A DNA stretch of 64,000 nucleotides from Rhodoferax sp. (lineage in GTDB: Bacteria; Pseudomonadota; Gammaproteobacteria; Burkholderiales; Burkholderiaceae_C). Of this stretch, positions 53,626 to 61,716 are shown one piece after another; positions within the stretch are counted from its first letter, which is position 1, and each line of letters begins with the position of its first letter. The stretch spans positions 248,001-312,000 of the forward strand of contig JAGRPL010000004.1 in assembly GCA_019449595.1 (NCBI GenBank). The letters run 5' to 3'. The notes beneath the pieces were generated by a model. The model was not told the DNA's origin. It was given only the letters and a program-made list of their open reading frames with translations, and made no database searches. The position numbers were made by a program, and so were the translations under genes.

Positions 53626-54759
53626 TTACTTGGCGCTTGCCGGCAGTTTGGCCACGGTGCCCGCGCGGATGCTGCCCACGCTGCCACTGAGCACGGTGGC
53701 GCCTTCGGCCACGCCCTCGATGCCGACCATGCTCTGGCCGTCCGCTTCGCCACGCGGGCCGAGCGTGACCGTCTGGTGCACCACCTGCCCGTTGCTGAGA
53801 ACCTGCACGTACGGTTGCGGCTTGTCGGTGCGTACGGCCGTCAGGGGAACCGCCAGGGTGTGCGTGGTGCCGGTGCCCAGGGTGCCCTGGGCAAACAGGC
53901 CCTGGCGCAAGCCGGGGGCGGGCTCCATGACAAGGTAGGCCAGCACGGCGCGGCTGCCGGCCACAGCGCTGGGATTCACGCGCACGACCTTGGCGGTCAG
54001 TGGCTTGGTCGCACCTTCCACGGTCAGCTGTGCGGTCTGGCCCACCTGCACGCCCAGCGATTCGGTGGCGCTCAGGCTGGCTTCCAGTTCCAGGCGGCTG
54101 AGGTCGACGATCTCCACAATGCGCGCATCCACCGCCACGCGCTCGCCCGGCTGGGCCAGTCGCTGGGCGATCTGGCCGGAAATGGGGGCCCGCAGCACCG
54201 TGTCGTCCAGCGATTTGGCGGCCACGTCCGCACCGGCCTGTGCGGCCCGGTAGCTGGCCTCGGCGCCCGCGAGCGTGGCCAGCGACGATTCCAGTGCCGT
54301 CTTCGAAATGAAACCCTTGTCCACCAGCGAGCTGTTGTTGTCAAAACTGCGCTTGGCGATGTCGACCTGGGCCTTGGCGGCCTCGGCCTGCTGCTGTGCC
54401 TGGCGCACCCGGGCCCGGAACTCGGTGGAGTCCACGCGGGCGATGATCTGGCCGGCTTTCACCACGTCGCCTTCGCGCAGCGTCAAGCCCTGCAGCTCGC
54501 CGGCCACGCGGGCTTTCACCACCGCGGAATTCACGGCCTTGAGGGGGCCGGAGATGGCCAGGCCCTGCGTCAGATCCAGGGTCTTGACCACCAGCAGATC
54601 GGCGGGCGTGAGCTCCACGGTGGCTTGTGCCTTCTGTGCCACCTGTTGGGCCTCAAGCGCCGCCTTCTGGGCCTTGCGGGCTGACAGGGCGCGCAGCACG
54701 CCTGCGGCCAGCAGCGCGACGACCACGCCGACGACGATCCATTTCAACCAACGTTTCAT
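53626..54759 (-). CDS. RND efflux pump periplasmic adaptor (membrane fusion protein)
   Basis: A 377-residue adaptor with an N-terminal membrane anchor (LKWIVVGVVVALLAAGVL), a lipoyl-like half (LREGDVVKAGQIIARVDSTEF), a helical hairpin (RARVRQAQQQAEAAKAQVDIAKRSFDN) and the second half GDVAAKSLDDTVLRAPISGQIAQRLAQPGERV, followed by the beta-barrel and membrane-proximal domains. It bridges the RND transporter and an outer-membrane channel. Its ATG overlaps the TetR gene stop as ATGA. Confidence 0.92.
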   Translation of the reverse strand: MKRWLKWIVVGVVVALLAAGVLRALSARKAQKAALEAQQVAQKAQATVELTPADLLVVKTLDLTQGLAISGPLKAVNSAVVKARVAGELQGLTLREGDVVKAGQIIARVDSTEFRARVRQAQQQAEAAKAQVDIAKRSFDNNSSLVDKGFISKTALESSLATLAGAEASYRAAQAGADVAAKSLDDTVLRAPISGQIAQRLAQPGERVAVDARIVEIVDLSRLELEASLSATESLGVQVGQTAQLTVEGATKPLTAKVVRVNPSAVAGSRAVLAYLVMEPAPGLRQGLFAQGTLGTGTTHTLAVPLTAVRTDKPQPYVQVLSNGQVVHQTVTLGPRGEADGQSMVGIEGVAEGATVLSGSVGSIRAGTVAKLPASAK

Positions 54760-55442
54760 GATGTTCGGGGTTCCTGGGTTGGGGAAGAGCCCGCCGGTTG
54801 GCTGCTCAGCCCGTAGAGTATGGTTTCAACCTGCACGGCAATGTACTGTTTCGGATCAAGTTGCGGGTTGAGCGCACTGTAACTGGCCATGGCCAGAAAC
54901 AGCATGGGTGCCAGCAGGGTGTAGGCGCCGTAACGGATGTCGATGGGGCGGAACTCGCCGCGGTCCACGCCGCGCTGCAGGACGCGCTGGATCAGGTCGG
55001 TGCCCGGTTGAATGACTTCGTGCTGGTAGAAGCTGGTCAGCTCCGGGAAATTACGGGCCTCGCTGAGCATCAGCTTGGTGATGCCCGCGGCCTTGGTCGC
55101 GCCAATGCGTTCCCACCAGACCTGGATGCCGTAACGCAGCATGTCGGCGGAACTGCCTTCAAAATGGGCAAACTGGGCGTTCCATTCGTCAAAGCGTCCG
55201 GAGATGTTCTCGCGCACCACGGCCTTGAACAGCTCTTCCTTACTGGAAAAATAGAGAAACAGCGTGCCCTTGGATACTCCCGCCCGTTTGGCAACCTCTT
55301 CGACGCGGGTGGCGGCGAAGCCCTTCTCGACGAACAGTTCCAGTGCTGCGGCCAGCAATTCCCCCGGGCGTGCCTCCTTGCGGCGCTCACGCTTGGCCCG
55401 CACGGTGGCGGCAATCTCGCAAATGGGGCAGGAAGAGGTCAT
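54756..55442 (-). CDS. TetR family transcriptional regulator of the RND pump
   Basis: A 228-residue repressor with an N-terminal helix-turn-helix (ALELFVEKGFAATRVEEVAKRAGVSKGTLFLYFSSKEELFKAVV) and a C-terminal TetR ligand domain (about 100-215). It begins MTSSCPICEIAAT, so the first residues include two cysteines that are unusual for TetR proteins. The start is ATG 55442. It is the first gene of the regulator-adaptor-transporter operon, so it probably represses its own transcription through the palindrome just upstream (55448-55467). Confidence 0.9.
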   Translation of the reverse strand: MTSSCPICEIAATVRAKRERRKEARPGELLAAALELFVEKGFAATRVEEVAKRAGVSKGTLFLYFSSKEELFKAVVRENISGRFDEWNAQFAHFEGSSADMLRYGIQVWWERIGATKAAGITKLMLSEARNFPELTSFYQHEVIQPGTDLIQRVLQRGVDRGEFRPIDIRYGAYTLLAPMLFLAMASYSALNPQLDPKQYIAVQVETILYGLSSQPAGSSPTQEPRTS

Positions 55443-55447
55443 GAAGT

Positions 55448-55467
55448 TAATGACTGGTTGGTTATTA
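55448..55467. promoter_or_regulatory. Candidate TetR operator
   Basis: Inverted repeat TAATGAC-N6-GTTATTA (one mismatched pair) lies five bases upstream of the tetR start codon on the minus strand. Its position fits autorepression of the pump operon. Confidence 0.5.
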
Positions 55468-55614
55468 GTGTACTGTGCGGGCCATCCAGGGTCAAGCGCG
55501 GGCGGTGAGGCTGCCAAAAGGCAGAGGGGGCGGGGGCCAAAAGCGTGCGGATCGGGCGAACCCCGGTCGCCGCCTGATTGTCCGACTGATTTTGTCTGGC
55601 ATTCTGATTCTTCG

Positions 55615-55656
55615 TTGACCAGGATCAACACCCGGCGTCGGGCGTCGGCGTATCGT
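55615..55656 (+). promoter_or_regulatory. FNR/Anr-type promoter of the ubiquinone gene cluster
   Basis: TTGAC-CAGG-ATCAA (55615-55628) matches the FNR consensus TTGAT-N4-ATCAA at nine of ten bases. A TATCGT -10 hexamer at 55651-55656 fits a start near 55663, which puts the FNR site centre at -41.5, the class II position. It is 82 bases upstream of the ubiU start. Confidence 0.65.
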
Positions 55657-55709
55657 TCCGCCCAGTGCCAAGGGCCCCTTTGGGACCTGCCTCAAACCCC
55701 CACACCCGC

Positions 55710-56744
55710 ATGGAACCTTCAACCCCACTTGCTGATACCGCTCCCATGGAACTGGTATGTCCGGCCGGTAGCCTGCCGGCCCTGAAAGCCGCCGTGGACA
55801 ACGGCGCCAACTGCGTCTACCTCGGTCTGCGCGATGCGACCAATGCGCGCAACTTTGCCGGCCTCAACTTCGACGAGGCGGCCATTGCCAATGGCATCCG
55901 CTATGCCCATGACCGGGGCTGCAAAGTCTTCATGGCGCTCAATACCTACCCGCAGGCGTCCAATCCCGAGCCCTGGCGCACCGCGCTGGACAAGGCGGTG
56001 GATCTGGGCGTGAACGCCGTCATCCTGGCGGACCCGGGCCTCATGCAGTACGCCGTGGCGCGCCACCCGCAGCTGCGCCTGCACTTGTCGGTGCAGGGCT
56101 CGGCCACCAATTTCGACGCCATCAACTTCTACCGCGAGCAGTTTGGCGTGGTGCGCGCGGTGCTGCCGCGCGTGCTCTCGCTCACGCAGGTGCAGCAGGT
56201 GATCGAGAAGACACCGGTAGAGATTGAAGTGTTTGGCTTTGGCAGCCTGTGCGTGATGGTGGAGGGGCGTTGTGCCCTGTCCAGCTACGTCACCGGCGAG
56301 TCGCCCAACACCCACGGCGTGTGCTCGCCACCCAAGGCCGTGCGCTGGCAGGAAACCCCCAAGGGGCTTGAGTCGCGCCTGAACGGGGTGCTGATCGACC
56401 GCTACGCCGATGGCGAGAACGCCGGCTACCCTACGTTGTGCAAGGGACGCTTTGACGTGGGGAACGACGAGAACTACTACGCCATCGAAGAGCCCACCAG
56501 CCTCAATACGCTGGAGCTGCTGCCCCAGCTCATGAAGATGGGCGTGCGCGCCATCAAGATCGAGGGGCGCCAGCGCAGCCCTGCCTATGTGGCGCAGGTC
56601 ACCAAGGTCTGGCGTGAAGCCATTGACCACTGTGTGGCCAATCCGCACCGTTACGCACCCAAACCGGTCTGGATGAACAATCTGGACAACGTCGCCGAAG
56701 GCCAGCAACATACGCTGGGTGCCTACCACCGCCCCTGGAAATAA
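55710..56744 (+). CDS. ubiU: Ubiquinone biosynthesis protein UbiU (U32 peptidase family)
   Basis: A U32-family protein of about 344 residues that works with UbiV in oxygen-independent hydroxylation of ubiquinone precursors, using a [4Fe-4S] cluster. The four likely cluster cysteines are visible in SLCVMVEGRCALSS (C-x6-C), HGVCSPP and PTLCKGRF. The core start MELVCPAGSLPALKAAVDNGANCVYLG is the usual UbiU N-terminus, so ATG 55746 may be the true start instead of ATG 55710. It is the first gene behind an FNR-type promoter and overlaps ubiV (TAATG). Confidence 0.92.
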   Translation: MEPSTPLADTAPMELVCPAGSLPALKAAVDNGANCVYLGLRDATNARNFAGLNFDEAAIANGIRYAHDRGCKVFMALNTYPQASNPEPWRTALDKAVDLGVNAVILADPGLMQYAVARHPQLRLHLSVQGSATNFDAINFYREQFGVVRAVLPRVLSLTQVQQVIEKTPVEIEVFGFGSLCVMVEGRCALSSYVTGESPNTHGVCSPPKAVRWQETPKGLESRLNGVLIDRYADGENAGYPTLCKGRFDVGNDENYYAIEEPTSLNTLELLPQLMKMGVRAIKIEGRQRSPAYVAQVTKVWREAIDHCVANPHRYAPKPVWMNNLDNVAEGQQHTLGAYHRPWK

Positions 56745-57670
56745 TGGAATCCCGCACCATGAAAATCGCTTTGGGCCCTTTGCTGTACTACTGGCAGCGC
56801 GAGGCCATCTTCAGTTTTTACGACGCCATGGCCAGCACGGCGGTCGATGTGGTGTACCTGGGCGAGACCGTGTGCTCGCGCCGCCACGAGCTGCGTCTGT
56901 CGGACTGGCTGGACATTGCCAAGCGGCTGCGCGCGGCGGGCAAGGAAGTCGTCCTGTCCACCCAGGTGTTGCTGGAGTCGGGGGCCGAAGTCGGCACCAT
57001 GCACAAGATCGCCAGCAATGGCGACTTTCTGGTCGAAGCCAATGACATGGGCGCCGTGCAGAGCTTGGTGGGCAAGGTGCCGTTTGTGGCCGGTCCGCAC
57101 CTCAACCTCTACAACCTGCCGTCGCTGCAATGGATGGCTTCGCTGGGGGCCACGCGCTGGGTCATGCCGCTGGAAATGAAGCGCACCGATCTGGCCGTGA
57201 TGCAGCAGGGCCTGCCTGCCGGGCTGCAGACCGAGGTGTTTGCCTACGGTCGCATGCCGCTGGCCTTTTCGGCACGCTGCTTCACGGCGCGGCATCACAA
57301 CCTGCCCAAGGACGATTGCCGCTTCAGCTGCATTGCGAACCCCGATGGCCTGCTGCTGAAAACGCGCGAGCAGTCCGGTTTCCTGGTGCTCAACGGAACG
57401 CAAACCCAGTCGGCCAAGGTCTACAACCTGGTGGACGCGCTGGACGACATGCGCACCCTAGGCGTGGACGTGGTGCGCCTGAGTCCCCAGTCGGAAAACA
57501 TGGCCGAGGTGGTGGCCGTGTTCGACGCGGTGCGCAAGCAGACGCTGGCGCCCCAGGCGGCGCTGCAAAGCATGCAGCCGCTCATGCCCGACCAGGGATG
57601 CAACGGCTATTGGCATGGCCAGCCGGGGCTGGACCAGGTCGCATCGGCGGGGCAGGCAGTCGCAGCCTGA
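56744..57670 (+). CDS. ubiV: Ubiquinone biosynthesis protein UbiV (U32 peptidase family)
   Basis: A 308-residue partner of UbiU in anaerobic ubiquinone synthesis. It begins MKIALGPLLYYWQREAIFSFYDAMA (ATG 56759 is an alternative start) and has the expected cysteines: GETVCSRRHE near residue 45 and a triad in SARCFTARHHNLPKDDCRFSC, which would hold a [4Fe-4S] cluster. The stop of ubiU and its ATG overlap as TAATG, so the pair is made together. No signal peptide is present; it acts in the cytoplasm. Confidence 0.92.
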   Translation: MESRTMKIALGPLLYYWQREAIFSFYDAMASTAVDVVYLGETVCSRRHELRLSDWLDIAKRLRAAGKEVVLSTQVLLESGAEVGTMHKIASNGDFLVEANDMGAVQSLVGKVPFVAGPHLNLYNLPSLQWMASLGATRWVMPLEMKRTDLAVMQQGLPAGLQTEVFAYGRMPLAFSARCFTARHHNLPKDDCRFSCIANPDGLLLKTREQSGFLVLNGTQTQSAKVYNLVDALDDMRTLGVDVVRLSPQSENMAEVVAVFDAVRKQTLAPQAALQSMQPLMPDQGCNGYWHGQPGLDQVASAGQAVAA

Positions 57671-57675
57671 TCACC

Positions 57676-58293
57676 ATGTACTACGGTGAGCGCTTCAACA
57701 GTATCAGCCACCTCATCGGTGCGGGGCTGGCGCTGGCTGGAGCCGCCGTGTTGGTCGGGCTTGCGGCACACCTTGGCGACCCCTGGAAGATTGTCAGCTT
57801 CAGCATCTACGGCGCCATGCTGGTGGCCCTGTATGTGGCTTCCACGCTCTACCACAGCGTGCGCGGCCGCGCCAAGGCGGTGCTGCGCAAGCTCGACCAC
57901 TGCTCCATTTATCTGCTGATCGCGGGCAGCTACACGCCGTTTGCGCTGGTGTCGCTGCGCGGGCCCTGGGGCTGGTCGCTGCTGGGCGTGGTGTGGGGGC
58001 TGGCCCTGCTGGGCATTCTGCAGGAAATCTGGTTTGCCAAAGGCGCGCGCGTGCTGTCCCTGGTCATCTACGTGCTCATGGGCTGGCTGGCACTGGTGGC
58101 GGTGTCGCCCCTGTGGGATGCGCTCACGCCCCTGGGCTTTGCCTGGCTGGCTGCGGGGGGTGCCTTCTACACGGCGGGCATTGTTTTCTACGCCACGGAC
58201 CACAAGGTCCGCCATGGCCACGGCGTGTGGCATTTGTTTGTGCTGGCGGGCAGTAGCTGCCACTTCTTTACCGTGCTGTTTTTTGTCGCCTGA
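57676..58293 (+). CDS. trhA: Hemolysin III family membrane protein (PAQR/TrhA type)
   Basis: A 205-residue integral membrane protein with seven predicted helices and the PAQR residues: STLYHSVRG, KLDHCSIYLLIAGSYTPFAL and the late HKVRHGHGVWHLFVLAGSSCHF, whose His and Asp residues can bind zinc. In other bacteria TrhA-type proteins influence membrane homeostasis; hemolytic activity should not be inferred. It lies between ubiV (5-bp gap) and ubiT (14-bp gap), which suggests co-expression with the anaerobic ubiquinone genes. Confidence 0.88.
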   Translation: MYYGERFNSISHLIGAGLALAGAAVLVGLAAHLGDPWKIVSFSIYGAMLVALYVASTLYHSVRGRAKAVLRKLDHCSIYLLIAGSYTPFALVSLRGPWGWSLLGVVWGLALLGILQEIWFAKGARVLSLVIYVLMGWLALVAVSPLWDALTPLGFAWLAAGGAFYTAGIVFYATDHKVRHGHGVWHLFVLAGSSCHFFTVLFFVA

Positions 58294-58307
58294 TTGACTG
58301 GATTGCC

Positions 58308-58808
58308 ATGAACCCATCTGCTCCCTTCTTGCTGCCGCCCACTGTGGGTTCCGTGCTGTCGCGCCTGCCGGCTTATCCGGGCTCGGTGTTGCTGGTGACA
58401 GCGCTCAACCGGGTCCTGGTGCCGCATCTTCCGGCGGATGTGCGCCAGATCCTGCTGGGCAAGAAACTGCGCATCCAGGTGCGCGACGCACGCCTGACGT
58501 TCGACTACACCTGCACCGGTGATCGCTTCATGGCCAGCCACAGGCAGCCGGAGACCGACCTCACCATCAGCGCCAGCGCACACGATTTCCTGCGCCTGGC
58601 GCAGCGCCAGGAAGACCCCGACACCCTGTTCTTCAGCCGCCGCCTGTCCATGGAGGGGGATACCGAGCTGGGCCTGGTGGTGAAGAATGCGCTGGATGCG
58701 CTGGAGCTGCCAGTGTTCGACCTGCAGCAATGGATGCCCAGCCAGGTGCTGGCCCGCTTTGCGCCACGGCGTGCTGCTACCGCGCCTGCGCACCATCCCG
58801 GAGAGTAG
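58308..58808 (+). CDS. ubiT: Ubiquinone biosynthesis accessory protein UbiT (SCP2 domain)
   Basis: A 166-residue protein with an SCP2 lipid-binding domain (DLTISASAHDFLRLAQRQEDPDTLFFSRRLSMEGDTELGLVVKNALDALE), which matches UbiT, the anaerobic counterpart of UbiJ. It would bind ubiquinone intermediates and gather the enzymes. The segment RRLSMEGDTELGL is highly conserved in UbiT/UbiJ SCP2 domains. It is the third essential gene of the oxygen-independent pathway and follows trhA, overlapping no gene; the DGC gene starts 2 bp after its stop. Confidence 0.9.
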   Translation: MNPSAPFLLPPTVGSVLSRLPAYPGSVLLVTALNRVLVPHLPADVRQILLGKKLRIQVRDARLTFDYTCTGDRFMASHRQPETDLTISASAHDFLRLAQRQEDPDTLFFSRRLSMEGDTELGLVVKNALDALELPVFDLQQWMPSQVLARFAPRRAATAPAHHPGE

Positions 58809-58810
58809 GC

Positions 58811-59269
58811 ATGAAGGAGCGGGGAGCCGTCCTGCCGCTGGTGTATTCCTGCTCGGGGTGCTCCAGCGCGGCGCAGCTGGCCAACCATGTCGCCTTGCGG
58901 CTGGACCGCCACGGCGTGGCCGAAATGTCGTGCATTGCCGGCGTGGGCGGCGACGTGCCTCACCTGTTGAAGATTGCGCAGTCTGGCCGACCCATCATCG
59001 CGCTCGATGGCTGCCCGCTGGTGTGCGTGCAAAGCAGCCTGGCACGCCACGGCATCGCCGCCGACCGCCACTACCAGTTGCAGCAATACGGCGTGAAAAA
59101 GCGCAAGCACGAAGACTTTGACGCCGAGCAGGCGGCCATGGTGCTGCAACGCGTGCAGGCCGATCTGCTGGCCACGCCGCTGACCGGAACGACCGGGGCG
59201 GGGGACGCCTGCCTGCGGGGCTGCCAGGACACGCCGCAGGCGCGCGAAATGGTTGCGACGTCCGCATGA
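58811..59269 (+). CDS. Putative zinc-binding protein with DGC domain
   Basis: A 152-residue soluble protein with the DGC-domain motifs VYSCSGCSSAAQLAN near the N-terminus and ALDGCPLVCVQSSLARHG in the middle, i.e. a CxxC and a DGCPLxC group that may bind zinc or an iron-sulfur centre. The family is known from many anaerobic or facultative bacteria but has no assigned role. It starts ATG 58811 and overlaps ubiX by four bases (ATGA). Its place inside the anaerobic ubiquinone cluster suggests a link to that pathway or to a related redox task. Confidence 0.8.
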   Translation: MKERGAVLPLVYSCSGCSSAAQLANHVALRLDRHGVAEMSCIAGVGGDVPHLLKIAQSGRPIIALDGCPLVCVQSSLARHGIAADRHYQLQQYGVKKRKHEDFDAEQAAMVLQRVQADLLATPLTGTTGAGDACLRGCQDTPQAREMVATSA

Positions 59270-59886
59270 GCACCACCCCAGCCCACGCGGCGGCTCCCGT
59301 GCCGCGGCGCATCATCGTTGCCATCTCGGGCGCCAGTGGCGCCGTCTACGGCGTGCGCCTGCTGCAGGCGCTGCGCGGCATGCTGGGCGTGGAGTCCCAT
59401 CTGGTGGTGTCGGACGCCGGCTGGCGCAACGTGCAGCAGGAGCACGGCCTGGACCGGGCGGCGGTGGAAGCCCTGGCCGACTGCGTGCACGACGCGCGCA
59501 ACGTGGGCGCCGCCATTGCCAGCGGCTCCTTCCAGTGCAGCGGCATGGTCATTGCGCCGTGTTCCATGCGCACGCTGGCGGCCGTGGCGCACGGCCTGTC
59601 CGATAACCTGCTGACCCGCGCCGCCGATGTTGTGCTCAAGGAGCGCCGCCGCCTGGTGCTCATGGTGCGCGAGTCGCCCCTGCACCTGGTGCACCTGCGC
59701 AACATGGTCAGCGTGACCGAAATGGGCGCCATCGTCTGTCCGCCCATGCCGGCGTTCTACCTGCGCCCGCAAACGGTGGATGACATCATCGACGCCAGCG
59801 TGGCGCGCGTGCTGGATCTGCTGGACCTGCCCCACACCCTGGCGCTGCGCTGGCAAGGGCAGGAGCCGACGTCCGCCACCGATTAA
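59266..59886 (+). CDS. ubiX: Flavin prenyltransferase UbiX
   Basis: A 206-residue enzyme that links a dimethylallyl group to FMN to make prenylated FMN, the cofactor of UbiD. Visible are [23 protein letters not shown] near the start, [61 protein letters not shown] and PPMPAFYL, all typical of UbiX. The start overlaps the DGC gene stop as ATGA, and ubiD follows 17 bp later. Confidence 0.95.
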   Translation: MSTTPAHAAAPVPRRIIVAISGASGAVYGVRLLQALRGMLGVESHLVVSDAGWRNVQQEHGLDRAAVEALADCVHDARNVGAAIASGSFQCSGMVIAPCSMRTLAAVAHGLSDNLLTRAADVVLKERRRLVLMVRESPLHLVHLRNMVSVTEMGAIVCPPMPAFYLRPQTVDDIIDASVARVLDLLDLPHTLALRWQGQEPTSATD

Positions 59887-59903
59887 CCCGAGTCCCTACC
59901 GAT

Positions 59904-61388
59904 ATGCCCTACCGCGACCTGCGCGACTTCATGGCCCAGCTGGAGCAGGCAGGTGAACTGCGCCGCGTGGCCCAGCCCGTGTCGCCCCATCTGGAAATGA
60001 CCGCCCTGTGCGACCGCGTGCTGCGCGCCGGTGGCCCCGCCATCCTGTTTGAAAACCCCACGGGCTACAGCATGCCGGTGCTGGGCAACCTGTTTGGCAC
60101 ACCCGAGCGCGTGGCGCGCGCCATGGGGGTGCCGGCCTTGAGCGGTCTGCGCCCGTTTGGGGAGCTGCTGGCGTCTCTGAAGGAGCCCGAGGCACCCAAG
60201 GGTTTCAAGGAAATGGTGGGCATGCGCAGCCTGCTCAAAACCCTGTGGAACATGGCGCCCAAGGAGTTGCGTTCGGCTCCGTGCCAGGACGTGGTGTGGG
60301 AAGGCCAGGACGTGGACCTGGCACGCCTGCCCGTGCAGCACTGCTGGCCGGGCGACGTGGCGCCGCTCATCACCTGGGGCCTGGTCATCACCCGCGGGCC
60401 GCACAAGGCGCGCCAGAACCTGGGTATCTACCGCCAGCAGGTGCTCTCGCGCAACCAGCTCATCATGCGTTGGCTGGCGCACCGTGGCGGCGCGCTGGAC
60501 TTTCGCGACCACTGCGCCAGGAACCCTGGTCAGCCCTATCCGGTGTGCGTGGCATTGGGCGCGGACCCGGCCACCATCCTGGGTGCCGTCACCCCCGTGC
60601 CCGACAGCCTCTCGGAGTACCAGTTTGCCGGCCTGCTGCGTGGCAGCCGCACCGAACTCGTCAAGGCCCTGGGCAGCGACCTGCAGGTGCCCGCCAGCGC
60701 CGAGATCGTGCTCGAAGGCCACATCTACCCTGACGCCAACCACATCAGCGGCTACCAGCATGCGCTGGAAGGCCCCTACGGCGACCACACCGGCTACTAC
60801 AACGAGCAGGCCGATTTCCCCGTGTTTACCGTGGACCGCATCACCCTGCGCCGCGACCCCATCTACCACTCCACCTACACCGGTAAGCCACCGGACGAGC
60901 CGGCGGTTCTGGGCATGGCGCTCAACGAGCTGTTCATTCCTTTGCTGCAGCGCCAGTTCCCTGAAATCACCGACTTCTATCTGCCGCCCGAAGGCTGCAG
61001 TTACCGCATGGCCGTGGTGCAGATCAAGAAGGCCTACCCCGGCCACGCCCGGCGCATCATGATGGGCGTGTGGAGCCACCTGCGCCAGTTCATGTACACC
61101 AAGTTCATCGTGGTGGTGGACGACGATGTGAACGTGCGCGACTGGAAGGAAGTCATCTGGGCCCTGACCACCCGTGTCGACCCGGTGCGCGACACCATGA
61201 TGGTGGAGAACACTCCCATCGATTACCTGGACTTTGCCTCCCCCGTGAGCGGTCTGGGCAGCAAGATGGGGCTGGATGCCACCAACAAATGGCCCGGCGA
61301 GACGCAACGCGAATGGGGCCGCACCATCACCATGGATGCCGATGTGACGGCGCGCATGGATGGTGTGTTTAAAGCACTGGAGTTGTAA
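59904..61388 (+). CDS. ubiD: 4-hydroxy-3-polyprenylbenzoate decarboxylase UbiD
   Basis: A 494-residue decarboxylase that uses prenylated FMN to remove the carboxyl group of the prenylated benzoate intermediate in ubiquinone synthesis. It begins [22 protein letters not shown] and has the conserved [15 protein letters not shown] region and [14 protein letters not shown] segments around residues 285-310 (nt about 60760-60830). It ends the cluster and closes the GC-rich backbone before the AIPR gene. Together with ubiX it supplies a step needed both with and without oxygen. Confidence 0.95.
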   Translation: MPYRDLRDFMAQLEQAGELRRVAQPVSPHLEMTALCDRVLRAGGPAILFENPTGYSMPVLGNLFGTPERVARAMGVPALSGLRPFGELLASLKEPEAPKGFKEMVGMRSLLKTLWNMAPKELRSAPCQDVVWEGQDVDLARLPVQHCWPGDVAPLITWGLVITRGPHKARQNLGIYRQQVLSRNQLIMRWLAHRGGALDFRDHCARNPGQPYPVCVALGADPATILGAVTPVPDSLSEYQFAGLLRGSRTELVKALGSDLQVPASAEIVLEGHIYPDANHISGYQHALEGPYGDHTGYYNEQADFPVFTVDRITLRRDPIYHSTYTGKPPDEPAVLGMALNELFIPLLQRQFPEITDFYLPPEGCSYRMAVVQIKKAYPGHARRIMMGVWSHLRQFMYTKFIVVVDDDVNVRDWKEVIWALTTRVDPVRDTMMVENTPIDYLDFASPVSGLGSKMGLDATNKWPGETQREWGRTITMDADVTARMDGVFKALEL

Positions 61389-61716
61389 GTCGCACCTGCG
61401 TTTCTTTGCGTAGGATTTGCTATGAATTTCGTAGCTGTCTACGCAGATTCTGTGATGACTAGAGGTCTAAATTGTTTGAAATTTTCGAAAAAACGCAATA
61501 GCTTTAACAATCTATGGCTTCTGTGGGATGCGCGTCCGATGAAGGTTGGTCTCTGCATTCCGGAATCGACCCAAAGCGATACTGCGCCAAGTACGAAAGC
61601 AGACGTTCAATCTTTGATAGGAGGGTGGCAAAGGGTGGGTGCTGTTTGAGTTGATCCGCACATAAAGGTTAGGCTCTAAGCTGGGTTCTCGCTTGAATGA
61701 TGACTCGGTCAAGGCA
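61389..61716. other. Gap between ubiD and the AIPR gene (328 bp)
   Basis: Repeat copy 8 occupies 61416-61455 directly after ubiD. Beyond about 61460 the composition falls to clearly lower GC, and I see no convincing gene; the short frames at 61422-61649 (+) and 61512-61787 (-) have no recognisable content. It includes the 3' flank of the AIPR gene, but no clear terminator is visible. Confidence 0.6.
61416..61455 (+). repeat. Dispersed palindromic repeat, copy 8 (ubiD/AIPR boundary)
   Basis: TTTGCTATGAATTTCGTAGC followed by TGTCTACGCAGATTCTG. It lies at the change from GC-rich to lower-GC sequence. Confidence 0.85.

Noticed and set aside
55615..55628. Control of the FNR box by the Crp-like protein at 36659
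   Set aside because: That protein lacks the cysteine cluster needed for oxygen sensing; an FNR elsewhere in the genome is a better candidate.
61422..61649. 75-codon frame between ubiD and the AIPR gene
   Set aside because: It begins inside repeat copy 8, has no ribosome site and no recognisable content.
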